Source: Poronia punctata
Lineage: Eukaryota; Ascomycota; Sordariomycetes; Xylariales; Xylariaceae
DNA: 64,000 nucleotides
Assembly (NCBI GenBank): GCA_022579005.1
Contig: MU401602.1
Coordinates: 1-64,000, forward strand
Direction: 5' to 3'
Shown here: positions 48,414 to 60,855 of the stretch, in pieces
Position numbering within the stretch: the stretch's first letter is position 1
Layout of the letters: each line of letters opens with the position of its first letter
The notes under the pieces: model-generated
The model's input: the letters and a program-made list of their open reading frames with translations, nothing else
The model's database searches: none
What the model was told of the DNA's origin: nothing
Program-made: the position numbers and the translations under genes

Positions 48414-49652
48414 TCATGCGTCTACTTCCATCTCGGATTTGCGTCTATACCATGCCACGAACTCGTCAATGACGCCGGGCCAGGCACCGTCCTCGCTCCA
48501 AAAACTCAAGGTCTCATCATCAACGCTCTTGAAGGCGAATTCGAGCGTCTGGTTCCACATGTCTCGATTCACAGACCTTTTCCAGTTCGCGGCAAGGAAT
48601 TCTTTCCACTCCTGGAACCAGTCTATCTTGGTCGAAGCCCCCACCCAGCCCGGGCCTGGTTTTTTAAAAAGTGTTTCCCAATACACGAGTGCCATATCTA
48701 ACGCTAGGGCCTTCTGGTCCTTTTCTTTGCCCGCCAGGAAAGAGTATCGATACACCTTGCGGAAAAGGTCTCGGTCGGTTGCAAGGGAGCCAGTGAGGCG
48801 CTTCAAGTATGCTGCTTGGCTTTCCACGTCCGCGTCGGCACTACACACAACGATGCGTTTAGTATCAGCCGAGGCGAAGTTGACGGGCTCTTTTTGGTCA
48901 AATTAACCACGAGGGTGGTATTACGGCAACAGTCCACCCTTGAGATCTGCTGAATAATGCGCATGAAGAAGAAAATGATGGGGAAAGCAATGGAAAGGTG
49001 ATGGATGAAAATGAAGTCCTCACCCGACTTGTCTCCATCCGTTGACGAAGCCTGTCCGTGTAATCTGGCCAATACTAGGAGCCTGCAGTAACTCCACGGC
49101 AACGAACAATGACGCATCTTCTAGCCCGACACCAATAGCTTGAAGGTATTCCATAGAAGAGTCGGCGCCGAGGGTATCATTGTCCCGGGCAGTCCGGAGC
49201 CTGTCAAACTGCTGGTTGAGACGGTCACCCGATGCCGTCCCCTGGCCACTAGCTGCGCGGTAGTACCTATAAGAACAAGCCCCTTGTTAACGGCAGGTTT
49301 CCTTTCCTAGGCATTGTTTCCCGCCCTCTGCGACTTTGGGGGTTATTTAACCACACCACGCGGATATCAGGTTCAGGGAGAGGATGTCGACGTCTAGGGT
49401 GGTGGTGGAGAGACTAAGGGAGGGGCGGAGGGACGCGGGTTGCTGAACGACTTACGCATCGAGAGCCTCGTTCACCTTGTAGGATGAGCTCTTCAAGAAC
49501 TATTTGCCGCCGGCCCGGTCAGCACATGTGTAGGGCACTAGGTAAGAGGGCACTACGCCGAGTTTCACCTTAAGGGCAACTTTCTCAGATGCTCCAGTCA
49601 CGGCAACAAAACTGGTAACAGCGCCTTTCTGCGCAGAAGTCTGCGGGGCCAT
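48414..49652 (-). CDS. DCN1: Dcn1, scaffold-type E3 for cullin neddylation
   Basis: Dcn1 binds a cullin and the Nedd8-charged Ubc12 and so promotes cullin neddylation, activating SCF-type ubiquitin ligases. There are four exons on the minus strand: 49652-49569, 49499-49456, 49266-49024 and 48840-48414, giving 265 residues, close to the yeast protein (269). The N-terminus (about 10-45) is UBA-like (VTSFVAVTGASEKVALKFLK). The potentiating-neddylation (PONY) domain fills about 60-260: MEYLQAIGVGLEDASLFVAV, QITRTGFVNGWRQVG, LDMALVYWETLF, then the cullin-binding end with SFWSEDGAWPGVIDEFVAWY. The acidic DGAWP/VIDEF segment is the known Dcn1 signature. The second exon is only 44 nt. A short acidic tail (EMEVDA) closes the protein. 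Confidence 0.95.
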
Positions 49653-51880
49653 TGCAGTTATTCTTGAAGATAGTAGTACTCGAGAACCTCGGGGCAGCCC
49701 TCAAGGCACAGCGGTGAATAGACACAAGTCAATATGATATTATGTATTGGAACCCACGCGCCAAGCGAGGATGGGAGTGATATGGTTCTGGTGTTAAGAC
49801 CTGTGACTTTGGCTCGTGCGAGTTTCTGAGAGCAACGGTGCTGTCGAAGATGCTTATCTAGATAGTCACGGTCTGTGCTCGAAACGGCAAAGGGCGATAG
49901 AAGCGTGAATGTCCTTATATACCAGGATAGTTATCCCTTGCTTGTAGCAAAACTTTTGGATCTGAGTATCGTGGTTGCACAGTATGTAAACTGGAAGGGG
50001 TAGTCAAGGGACGGGTTTCACTGTATTCTAGGCATTCAAAAAGTCAGCAGAGGCACAATACAATACAATACGGTACATCGCAACAGAGTCCTTAAGTCGG
50101 TTCATGATCGATGGGTATTCTCTTGGTCCTTATTTCGAGGAGCAGCTGGGCCTTACAGGATTGAAATGTCTACGCCCCGGTTTGCTGGTTGTAATAGTCG
50201 CCTTTGTTTCCTGAGGTCGAAATGTATTACAGGTGCAAACAGACGTGCTACCACTACGGGCAGTCTATATGTGCTGATGCCATACATATGTGAGGTACTT
50301 GAGTTACCTATGTCATTGGCGGGGTCGGCGGGGTGGTTGCGATTGAACCTAACTAGTAACTACCCTCTACCAGACATATCTCTTTTTATTAGTAAGGGTG
50401 TCTGATACACCTCAGGTACAGTAGGAGTTCAAAAGTTCCGAGCAGCACGATGTTTTATACCAAAACTTAACATTTTTGACTGCTTATAACCCTTTCTTTA
50501 TAATAAATAAAAAATAATAAAAAATATAATAAAATAAAGGAAAATAAAACATTTATTTTTATAACCGGTACTTTTTTTTAGTTAACTTTTTAGTAAGATA
50601 TAGACAATTTAAGCAAGTACTATTTTTAAAAAATATCTTTTTTGCTTTAATTAATTAAATAAAATAGCTATTAAAACAAATAAAGTGTTATTAAATAGAA
50701 AATAAAAATCTCTATTTTATAGTTAATAACTTACAATTATTATTTGTTATATTCTATTTTTCATAAATTTCCTAACATAAAATTCTTTTTTTACTTTTGC
50801 TAAAACATATAAACTGGTACTGTATGTAAGTAACGGACTAATACCTACGGTACCTTATGTACCTAACCTCAAGATTTGGAAACCACGGTAGGGACCTCCT
50901 ACTTACCAGACAGTTTTAGTGCTAACCTTAACAAACATTGGACAGGCACGACAGGGTGCCAGGTAATATATACGCCCAACCTGCCTTAGGTACCTTACGC
51001 TTTAGCTACAAGTACATAATGTACGGGGGGTCCACAGCTAGAAACATGTAGAGGGGTTTCTACATCGTAAGTGTTGAGCCGCTACCTTAGGTTAGTAGAT
51101 AAAGTACCTCATATATAGGCCAATATTTATAACAGTCAGTTTGAGAATGTCTGTTAAAAGGACAAGAACTGAGGACATGTACAGCAGCATATATGTATTA
51201 AATAGGCCCTCGTCCCAAGTCCTAGCGACCAGGAGCAGGGATACGGCAGTCCACACTTCTGTCTTGCTCGGTGATTTGGTTCTTACCTATGCCCCTGAGG
51301 CTATCCAACAACCAGAGCCTACTGTCATACCACCTGGTTGTTCTGCGTTGACATGCACGTGTGTTCTTCTGCGTGCACTTATCTAATATGCTGCTCTTAA
51401 AATTAGCACTGTAACGGTAGGTATCCTAGAGAACAACTTTATCTACATATGCAAAGGGCATGGACGTTCTTATATAACTTTATGGGCCCCATAAAACACG
51501 ACGGTAACGTCAACTTGAGTTTATTGCGCCTGTTCTTAAAGCGAAAACGAATATATATTAGCATGGATCAAGTGACAGTAATAGCAATATCAGGGTATCG
51601 TGATCAACCTGGAGCTCCCGGCTATGCTAGGACTGAAAATAAAATTGAAACACAAGGGGCAGCCAAAACTGAGGTGACATTGGAAATATGCTCCATAGTC
51701 AAGCCCCAAAAGGACAACATCTGCCCTGGAAATCCATCACAGCCTAGAATGAACCAGACTACCTGCTCCTCCGCTGCTATTACACCTGGTTCTCTTCCTT
51801 CCCCTATGCCTCTCTAGATCTGTTCACAATCTTCTACACTTTTGTTGTATATTGCCGCCTTCGCGAAGCCCGTGGGTTCC
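49653..51880. other. Intergenic between DCN1 and MVP1
   Basis: No convincing gene. A frame with an ATG at 51449-51817 (122 codons) shows no domain and no clear coding character, so I leave it uncalled. The stretch contains the AT-rich island described separately and TACCTA-rich DNA. Confidence 0.45.
50480..50815. repeat. Short AT-rich, RIP-like island
   Basis: About 335 bases are almost entirely A and T (AATAAATAAAAAATAATAAA type) within DNA of normal composition, with sharp edges. The size fits a mutated solo LTR or MITE. No terminal repeat is readable, so the identity is open. Confidence 0.65.
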
Positions 51881-54683
51881 CTACTCTCCGAGGGGCATGC
51901 CTTCTAGCTCGTCAAGGAGTCGCCTCCAGTTATCGGCCAGCATCTCCGAGTATTTAACCCGCTCCTGGGCCCAATCTTGGTTCCATCGACTAACGTGATA
52001 CTGTGTCTGCTGGAAGTAGATCAGTTCATCCCGAATACATTCCTTGACGAAGACGGATCGATTGTGCTGGTTGACAATGGATTCCTTATCCTGCAGAATC
52101 GTTACCAGATTAGTAAGCCAACCAGGATAAAGGCACGTGTCCTTGTGGTGCATCTACCAACCTTGATGATGGCCTCGACCACTTTCTCCTTCTCACCAGG
52201 CTTGAGAGTCCCTTCAGGTTTCGTTCGCAGGTTGGCCAGTTTAGCTTCGTTGGCTTGGATTCGCCGTTCCAAGTACGGGATATTGTCCTTGTCTAATCTC
52301 TCCCGTCGATCGAACATGTCGCGGACACTCACCAGCGCATCCCGCTGCTTCTTGAGGTCCTCGAGAACCCCACTCTCCCACGCCTTGCTTTCATCTTCCA
52401 TCAACGACTGGGTAGTCCGCAAGTGCTTGCTCATGGCCACTAAACCGTCGTTCAGAAGGGGTACGTCATTTGTATCCGTCGCATACGTGTCCGCGCTGGT
52501 TTCTGTTAGCGAAGCAAGCGACAGGGCTAGACGTGCGTGATCCGCGGCCACGCCTTCACTTCGCTTTACTAGACGATCCAGGATATTGCATGCTATTATA
52601 TAGAGCTCCGCCGATCGTCTGACCCCTTGTCGTGTGCGGTCAAAAAGGTCCTGGATTGTTGGGGGAAGCGAGTCTTCCAGACCAGGGGGAAGAGGCCGCC
52701 CAGTGAACTCGTCCACCACCGAAACTGCTGCTTGTTTGCGCCACACGGATAGTTCCTACGGAGCGTTAGCAACCAATGAGCGTCATGTTTCATCCAGCCT
52801 TTCATTTATCTTCATCGGATGAAGATGGGTGTAGGGTTTCTCATTTCTCTCCTGCGCATCATCACCTTGTTTGGGGGCCCTGAACATACCGTAGGTACTG
52901 TGAGAAACATGAGGACCAGCTGTTCTTGTCCTAGGACGGGATGGCGGACTATGGCGTTCAGAAAACGCGCCAGACCACGCCTCCGCTTCTCGATGAAAGC
53001 ACCGTCGTTGGAGAGGTGGTTCCCGTTGACAGCCACCCGCTTGGGTGGTAGCAGAGGCAGCACACGGAAAGGATACCGCTTGTGCAAACAGTCTAGCAAC
53101 CAGACAAAGTCGCTGTATCTGCGAATGACCTTGCTGCCTCGCCTCAAGCTCGTGACCTCGTAGTTGTGATGTTGGAACATGAATATTCCTTCCTTCTCCG
53201 GCATTAAAGCGACAGTGATGTTTTCCTCGACAATATTGCCAGTTCGAGGGCCGCTGATAGTCCGGCTATGGCCGGCAGGTGTATCCCCGCCAGGACTGGC
53301 GCCACCCCGTGTGCCGTCGTTGCCGTTGCCACCACCAAATGGACTTGTGACGAGACTTTGTGCGGTTTCACCGAAACCCTCGGGGCTGTCGCCGTTCCCA
53401 CCGAAGTAACCCCAGCCAGGGGTGTTCGACGGGGCGGAGCCACCTGACTGGGATCCGGAAGCACTGGGGAGCGATGTTGTGGTGAAGTTGGAGGTCGTGC
53501 GAGAGTGAGTCTCCGGGTCGGCAAAGCTGCTATATCCATTCGTAGTTTGGGCTGTGGCATTTGGGCGGCCGAGACCATTGGCATTAGGCGTCGCAGCGTG
53601 GATGTGATGCCGGTGCACGTCAGGCGTATTCCAGGGATCCTCTTCGGGGTTGTCCATTGACGGCTTGCGGGCGCGGTTAACTGAGGCTGGGGGCGTTTCG
53701 GGACGCTGGGGTGGCTTCGCAGCTAGTTCAGCGGTAGCGGCGGGGAAATCAGGTGCACCGTCTCTGGTCTGATGATTGTTCGCGTTGTTGGGTTTCGCGT
53801 TTTTGTCAGTATCGGCGGATGACGATAAATGGGGCTCGGGCAAGTCTATCATTCGACGTATCAGCGAATAGCGTCCCCGCAGAGCGTGGGTGGTGATATA
53901 GCGCTCCAGCACCGTTTACAGCCGCGGGCACAACTACGACATGATCAAACATTCATGTGTTTGGCATCTTCCATCCTCTGTTCCAGTCTGATGTTGGGCG
54001 ACTGTTTGGCGACACAGAGTTACGAAATTGGCACGGTATACCCAGAGGGCCGGAACAGCATGCCAACAAGCACGCAAATAAGAGCAAACAAGTCTCATGG
54101 TGGAAGAGGTGGGATGGAGATGCATGGGCTATCGCGTACAGTAAGGCGAGGAGGATAATAGGACAATTCACGACTTACTCCTTCTTCTCTCGTCAACACT
54201 GTCGAGACTTAATGTGTCACCCTCCTGGGCCAGCGCAATGAGCACTAACATCACATTGAACTCGTCACGACCAAGCGTCACGTCGCCACCTGAAGGCGCA
54301 ATAATATTCATGACGCGAACCTGCTGATCAGCGTCCAACCTGGCGGCGGCTAGGGTTTTAGCGACGCCTGCCGATGTGAGCATACGACTACCCCTTCCCT
54401 CTTGCGAAATGGCATCGTCGAAAGCTTGGACGTAGCTGTCGGGGACTTGAACTCCGGCTAGCAGCCCGCGTAGAAGTTCGGCACGCGACTGTTGCTTCCG
54501 GGGTGTAGGCATGTCCCAAGGCGATCGCTCATCGTCGTTGTCGTTGAATAGGGTATCCGAGGTGGACCGATTCAGTGAACCATTGTCGTCGTCGTCGAAG
54601 AGCGAGATCCGTGATTTAGCGTCCATGGTGCCATGGTTCACGGATGGAGAATCGTCTGTCGGCGATGAGCCGAAGAGAGACAT
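51881..54683 (-). CDS. MVP1: Sorting nexin Mvp1 (PX-BAR, SNX8-like)
   Basis: Mvp1 is an endosomal membrane-bending sorting nexin, needed for recycling of cargo from endosomes in vacuolar sorting. There are four exons on the minus strand: 54683-54179, 53845-52890, 52755-52162 and 52090-51881, giving 754 residues. The N-terminus (1-168) has an acidic start (MSLFGSSPTDDSPSV) and an EH-like helical block ending DTLSLDSVDERRRNLPEP across the first splice. A long Ser/Gly/Asn/Pro-rich linker follows (about 175-360). The PX domain lies at about 365-485 (FMFQHHNYEVTSLRRGSKVI, RRYSDFVWLLDCLHKRYPF, LLPPKR), including the RRYSDF phosphoinositide site. The helical BAR region takes the remainder (from ELSVWRKQAAVSVVDEFTGR to LADNWRRLLDELEGMPLGE). 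Domain order and the final helix match the Mvp1 family. Confidence 0.94.
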
Positions 54684-55891
54684 GACGCGTTGAGGAGAGA
54701 AAGTAGGGGAGCCTTGTATATATATGTGTCAATGTCTGGGTGTGCGTATGTTCTGCTGTTTTATGCTCCGTGGGGGTTTGGTATTCAATGTAGGCTTCTA
54801 GATACAATCATCTTTATTACAATGTATTGATTTCGGGCGACGGATATGGGCGGGGAGAGAAGATGAGGTGATAGTAATATTCACCAAAGTCGCTCCCAAC
54901 GCGAACGCCAAGGGATTGGTTCGCCTACCTCCGATCTAATATTAAAATGTTGATGCTCGAGACAGGTTAATATGAGTGGTAGGTAGGTTGGTTTATACTC
55001 GTAGGTACTTAGATATGAGGCAGTATCTGGAGCGCCTCACTACTCGTACCTTACCTACTACTCGTAGGTACTCGTAAATGGATTGTCCGGCCCAGGGAGG
55101 CATCCTACAGTATACATACTTAAGTTTCACGAACATACGGTAGGTATTCCAGCATCTCTATGGACAAAATGCAACCTTTGGGAATCCATTACCTACTTGG
55201 GGGATCCACCCTTGGTGGGCCCTACCCTTCGAAGTTCGCTGCGCTCAGGGGGCTTGGTAGGGATAGAAAGTTGAAAAAGCCTCGTACTCGTAAACTCGGG
55301 CGCTCCAACCCACCACATATTACATGTAGAAGTCATTTCGAGTCTGGCTATTGCTGCCTGTTTAAAAATAAAAATAAAACCGGTGCGTACTCGTACCAAG
55401 GCATATGAAGTTAACTACAAATCAATACCTACCAAGTAGGGTACCTACTTATCTAAGCCGCCTGCTAACTTAACATGTCTTCTCTGCCTAAAGTACCTTT
55501 GACAAACATAGGCAAGCTACAGAAAAGTTCAAGGAGACGAGAGCATTCATATACGAGTAGTGTAGCACATCTCAATGCAGGCAGCAGGGTCCGGGGTATG
55601 CCGTGTTGCATTTTATCATATTCATGCTACTTCGGCATTGACGTCAACAAAATTTGACAGACAGAGTCTATTCCCTTCATTTTGCACTCTGCAAACGCCT
55701 CATATAACCCATCTGAGGCCTAGCACTTACGTCGCACGGCCATCTATTTCGGATATACCGGTCGTGCGTTTTGTTTGGAAAACTTGAACATCACTTGTAG
55801 AACAGTAAGACGCCCAGTTTTGTGTTCACCAGGAAAAACTTTATTCTATCTACCGCCACCCTTCATCTTCTCCCGTGGACGCACACGTACC
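54684..55891. other. Divergent promoter region of MVP1 and LIG4
   Basis: About 1.2 kb separate two divergently transcribed genes. Six copies of TACTCGTA lie here (54996, 55041, 55059, 55069, 55285 and 55388), the densest group in the window. No gene is supported; the short open frames overlap. Regulatory use of the repeats is possible but not shown. Confidence 0.5.
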
Positions 55892-58800
55892 ATGAGCACT
55901 ACAAGCCGCGCCTCTCAACAAAAGCGCGACCCTGGCGCTTTTGAGGAAGAGGCGAGACAATACTCCGTGGGTGGCCACACCCTCGCAGAGTTGGACCAAA
56001 AGTATAGGCTCTCCTCTCGACATAATGATAATATTAGTAGTTATGTCTAACGTTTCTTGACAGATACCCGAACAGGCCGAGGAATCATGCCAAGACTCTG
56101 TTCTTCTTCGAGTTGTGTCAAGGCCTTTTCGAACCTCTGAGCGCAAACAAAAAGCAACCTCCCAGACTCAGGGTTCACAGGACGAACCAGCTCACCCCAC
56201 ATGAGTACCGTCGCCGTACTATCGAGCGTTTTATCTCCAGATGGCGTTCCGAGGTCGGCAACGACATCTTTCCTGCCCTGCGCTTGATCCTACCCAATTC
56301 TGACCGCGAGAGGGGTGTCTACGGACTTAAAGAGAGCGCCATCGCTCGCCTATTAATCAAACTCATGGGTATCGACAAGCACTCGGAGGACGCGCAGAGC
56401 ATTCTGAAATGGAAACAGCCAAACCTATCTACCACAGCTGGCGACTTCGTTGACAGATGCTACATTGTCCTATCCAAAAGGGCCATGCGTATAGACCCCG
56501 GCGGTATGCGCATCGCCGATGTTAACGAGATGCTGGAAAAACTCTCGGCCGCTTCCGGGGAAAAACAACAGTTGCCCATATTTGAAAACTTCTACCAGCG
56601 GATGAATGCAGAGGAACTAAAATGGCTTCTCCGCATCATTCTTAAGCAAATGAGAATGGGCGCCACCGAAAGGACAATCCTCGAGCTGTGGCATCCGGAT
56701 GGACAGAGCTTGTTTGACGTGTCTTCAAGCCTTCGAAGGGTATGCTGGGACTTATATGACCCGAAGATCAGACTCAGCGGCGAGCAGACTGGCGTTGCCT
56801 TGATGCAATGCTTTCATCCTCAACTTGCGCATTGGGAGATGGCTGCTTCGTTTGATCGAATCGTCGAGAAGCTAAACTCGTCGACACGGGACACAGTTGG
56901 CAACAATAACGAATTCTGGATCGAGGAGAAGCTGGATGGTGAGCGGATGCAGTTACACGTACTCGAAGACCCCAGTCTTGCTGGAGGCAAGCGGTTTCAC
57001 TTCTGGTCGAGAAGGGGTACAGATTATACATATTTATATGGGAAAGGAGTGTGTGACGAAGAGAACTCTTCACTAACACGGCATCTCAAGACCGCCTTTG
57101 CCCCGGGTGTACGGAACATAATTCTGGACGGTGAGATGCTCGTCTGGGATCCTCTGCTGAAGAAAGTCATGAAGTTCGGTACTTTGAAATCCGCTGCTCT
57201 TGAGGGTGTATGGAACCCGCACGGACGTGATGCGCCTCAGCCTCTGTTTATAGTATACGACATCGTATTCTTGAACGATCGACCGTTGACGCAGTATACA
57301 CTGCGCGACAGACGGAACGCCCTCGTCAAGGCCGTTCCTGGGGTGTCTAGACGGCTCGAGGTCCATAAACACGTCGTGGCTACTGGCCCTGACGAGATAG
57401 AGCCAATGCTCCGCAAGATTGTTTCCGATTCGTCAGAGGGCCTGGTTCTGAAGAACCCCAACTCTGTATACTCTGTTGGTCAACGCCCCTCCGACTGGAT
57501 CAAAGTCAAGCCGGACTACATGGACGGGCTTGGGGAAAATGTCGACGTCGTCGTTATTGGTGGATACTACGGCTCAGGCCGGCGCGGCGGTAGACTGTCC
57601 TCGTTCTTGTGTGGACTTCGCGTTTCGGAGGCCGACATCACGTCTGGTGCGCATCCAGAGAAGTGTTACAGCTTCCTCAAGGTTGGTGGTGGTTTTGCTG
57701 CTGAGGACTATGCAGAGATTCACCATCTAACTCAGGGCAAGTGGAAGGAGTGGGACCCCAAAAGGCCCCCTAGCAAATATATCCAACTTGCTGGAGGAGA
57801 GAGATATCAATATGAGCGGCCCGACGTGTGGATTCGCCCTAGCGAGTCCGTAGTCCTCGCCGTCAAGGCAGCAAGCTGCGAAGAGACTAGCTCGTTTGCA
57901 AGTCGGCTCACGCTCCGGTTTCCACGCTTCAAGAATCTAAGACAAGATAAAGGCTGGGACCAGGCATTGGACTACGAACAATTCGAAGAGCTAGTGGCTG
58001 AAGGCAAGAAGACGCAAGAGTTTAGGATGGAAAAGAAGAAAAGGAACACAACTAAGAGAGTCAGAAAGGAGGTTGTTATAGCTGGTCAGGACAAGAGCCC
58101 TGCCGCGTTTGTGCAGCCGAAAGGCAGAGTCTTCGATGGCCTCGAGTTCTGCGTTCTTACAGAGTGCACGAAGCCGGAGCGGAAATCCAAAGCCCAGTTA
58201 GAGGCCCTAATCAAAGACCATGGCGGGAAACTATCGCAGCACGCAAAGTCTGGCGCCAGTATGGTACTAATTGCAGAGAAGAAAGTTGTGAAAGTTGCCA
58301 GCCTTATCAAAGCCGGGGAGGTGGACATCGTTCGACCCAAGTGGCTACTGGACTGTATTTCTCAAGGGCCCGAGGGCTTCGTCCTCCCCTACGAGAGAGA
58401 TCACTTGTTTCATGCGCGTGGCACTACGGCAGCTGCCGCAGACGATAACACGGATGAATATGGGGATAGTTATGCGCGGAGCCTAGACGCCCAGGAGCTC
58501 AGACAGTTACTACGAGACATACCCAAGGAAAAAAGATCAAATACGAATTTTGATAAAAGAAGCTTTGCCGAACAGCTCACCGAGCACGGTCATGAACTCG
58601 GAGAGATGCGAAGCCGACTGTTTAGAGGCATGACTATCTACTTTGCAGGGGCCGATAAGGTACCCGAGATACAGACCCTTCAATTCAGCAACTGGATAAA
58701 ATTTGGCAACGGGTCCGTAGTGGATACTTCAAGCGGCAAGCCCATTACGCATGTCGTGGTTTTGAGTAGGGACGAGGCTGAAGGAAGTCAGACTGCCACG

Positions 58801-58920
58801 CTGGCCCGGTCCATAAGTAGTTCATGGAAGCCGCTGCCAAGGGTTGTATCGCAGCATTGGGTTTCCGATTGCTGGACAAATCGGACCATCCTAGACGAGG
58901 GAAGATATGCGCCCTCGTAA
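55892..58920 (+). CDS. LIG4: DNA ligase IV (non-homologous end joining)
   Basis: This is the ATP-dependent ligase that seals double-strand breaks in NHEJ with Lif1/XRCC4 and Nej1/XLF. There are two exons, 55892-56001 and 56064-58920, giving 988 residues, the usual fungal length. Splicing of the 62-nt intron creates LAELDQKYPNRPRNHAKTLF at the start of the DNA-binding domain (about 30-270; SLRRVCWDLYDPKIRLSGEQ). The nucleotidyltransferase motif I is WIEEKLDGERMQLH with the adenylated Lys at about 326. Downstream motifs include LDGEMLVWD, FIVYDIVFLND, SEGLVLKNP and DWIKVKPDY. The OB-fold segment (GGYYGSGRRGG onward) precedes two BRCT domains at about 724-815 and 885-985, separated by the linker that binds XRCC4-type proteins. 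All motifs look intact. The gene converges on FUR1 with 102 bp between stops. Confidence 0.97.
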
Positions 58921-59022
58921 AGCACACAGCGGCACAAGATCGCTGAGCCATAGTACCCGGCTAAGTCTGACCGGTATCGGTGCCGTAACATGGCATCCCA
59001 CGGACTTTCACCCGTCCGAACT
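58921..59022. other. Very short convergent intergenic spacer (LIG4/FUR1)
   Basis: Only 102 bases separate the LIG4 stop (plus) from the FUR1 stop (minus). The two mature transcripts almost certainly overlap at their 3' ends, since fungal 3' UTRs are usually longer than 50 bases. Confidence 0.8.
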
Positions 59023-59869
59023 TTATTTCCCGATGGTGAGGAAAATTCGGTCGCCTATGTCACCCACGCCTGGTTTGAGCATTCCCTTGGCGGTCAACTC
59101 TGTATCTACGCCTGCCACCCAGATCTCAACAGCATCGGGCCATTCGGCTGCCGCGCGACACACGCCTTCGACTGCAGCGACAACAGAGAATACCACAATT
59201 TTCTTCACGCCCCATTCCTTAAGCGTCTGGATAGCAGCAGCACATGTACCACCGGTAGCTATAACAGGGTCAACGACGATAGCAAGGCTGGAAACGTGAG
59301 CGCCGGATGCACTGTTCCCGGTATGGTTGGGTAGGTTGTTGTAGTATTCGACGGGCTCGAGGGTGCTTGGCTCACGATATAGTCCAAGGTGATGTACGGG
59401 CACAGGTGTTGGCAGTAGCGTTTGAATGGCTTGTGCGTAATGTCAGCCGGGGCTCATATGGGAGTTAAGGGGCCAGGGACAGAGGCGGAGCCGCGCAGAA
59501 ACAGACCTTCGACCATAGCCAAACCAGACCTCAATATGGGTACTATGGAGATCTCTTGGGGATGAACTGAGGTCGTTGTATACTCGTACCCAATAGGCGT
59601 CTCCGCCTGTAGCATCGGAAACGTTTCATATGTCAGTCCAGGAGATGTGAGGGCAACCTCTAGAGGCAAGGGCGGGGCAGACGATAACATACCCGGGGGC
59701 CGTCGACGGGGGTCAAAGCGGAAGCCAAGGCCTCGCAACCGATAATCAGGCCAATGTCGTGAACAAGGGACTTGACTTCTCGGGCATCTGTCTCCTTAGA
59801 CCGAAGACGACTGAGCTTTGACAGCAGACATGGGTGTTTTGACACGTGAACGTTAGGCGGCAGCGACAT
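59023..59869 (-). CDS. FUR1: Uracil phosphoribosyltransferase
   Basis: This cytosolic salvage enzyme makes UMP from uracil and PRPP, and also converts 5-fluorouracil. There are three exons on the minus strand: 59869-59693, 59657-59507 and 59429-59023, giving 244 residues, the family length. It starts MSLPPNVHVSKHPCLLSKLS, continues RLRSKETDAREV and TSPGLTYETFPMLQAETPIG, then QEISIVPILRSGLAMVEGA. The third exon holds the PRPP-binding motif VDPVIATGGTCAAAI and the uracil-site end with VDTELTAKGMLKPGVGDIGD then RIF. All expected motifs are present and unbroken. The first intron is only 35 nt in this model, unusually short, with donor GTATGT and acceptor TAGAG. A slightly different choice there would alter just one or two residues around VDGPRVAL. 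Confidence 0.96.
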
Positions 59870-60855
59870 GATGTAAATGGTGGGGCTTCAGCTGGGAATT
59901 ATGTAAACTGAGACGACGGACAGGGAAAGAGTCACTTCGTTAAAGACAGAAAACACCTTTCATAGATAAAAGAATAGCGGCTAGAATCTTACATATGATG
60001 CCTCGAGAGAGATGGTAATACTGTAGGGAGTGAAAGAGTCGAGGGGGTTGAGGTTGGTAAAGTGAGATGGTCTACTGGTGTTCAGACCACGTTATCCACA
60101 TGTACCTAATCCTACCTTATAGGTTATTATGACTACCTAACATACGGTAGGGAGTTGGCGCAGCGGTGCAGCTGGGCCGGAACTCGGATCCAACCCTGAA
60201 TTACGGACTCCCGTGTCAGTCGAGACTTGTCAAATGGAACGTTTGATAGGAGGACAACTTCTAAAGGGCGGGGAGATAGATACGAGCAGGTAGAGGCGGG
60301 GAGTACCCCGCGGTGCGGCTGCCCTAGTCTACACCTAGGTTAGCGTAATCGGTGCGCCTGTTTGTCTTTACTTGTACTCGTATGTTGCGGATATGTAGCC
60401 TGCCTAGAATAAGACAAAAAATGAGTATGGCCCTAGTTTCTTAATAAAATAACATATATATATCTTTTTTAATTATTACTTTGATTTTTTAATGTTAAAG
60501 AATAATTATAAAGCTTTTTATATAGGTTTATATAGCTTTAGCTTTAAATTTCCCTTTATAATAAGTATATATTACTTTTTTATTTAAATAAGTATTTAAA
60601 TGCTTATTATAGGCCCTATATTTATTTGTGCATATATAGTTACATATTCCTATGTTTACATAAATACCCCCTATCCTTACACAGTCGTGACAGTCTACGA
60701 GATAGAAATCTAAGCACTAAGATAACAGGTAGATAAGTATCTATTGAACTTTTTACTACGTTACAGGAGCGGGTTAGCCCGACGCGAGATGCGCCGTTTA
60801 GTCTAGACTGGTAGCAAGGTAATAAAGCCGTTAAGTCTTTAGGCATTGGTCCATT
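59870..60855. other. Divergent promoter region of FUR1 and FEX
   Basis: About 1 kb between divergent genes, with no gene supported. It contains a TACTCGTA copy at 60375 and the AT-rich island at 60440-60650, which lies 200-400 bases upstream of the FEX start. A tRNA A-box-like phrase near 60155 (TTGGCGCAGCGG) has no matching B box or stem. Confidence 0.5.
60440..60650. repeat. Short AT-rich, RIP-like island in the FEX promoter
   Basis: About 210 bases of almost pure A/T with GCTTTA/TAAAGC-type words like those of the large AT-rich blocks. It is probably a mutated fragment of a repeat. If RIP-related DNA methylation or heterochromatin acts here, it could influence the neighbouring genes, but that is inference. 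Confidence 0.6.

Noticed and set aside
51449..51817. 122-codon frame with an ATG between DCN1 and MVP1
   Set aside because: No domain, signal or repeat is visible and base use is like the surrounding intergenic DNA. It could be an orphan gene, but I cannot support it.
60140..60235. tRNA A-box-like TTGGCGCAGCGG
   Set aside because: There is no B box and no pairing ends downstream.
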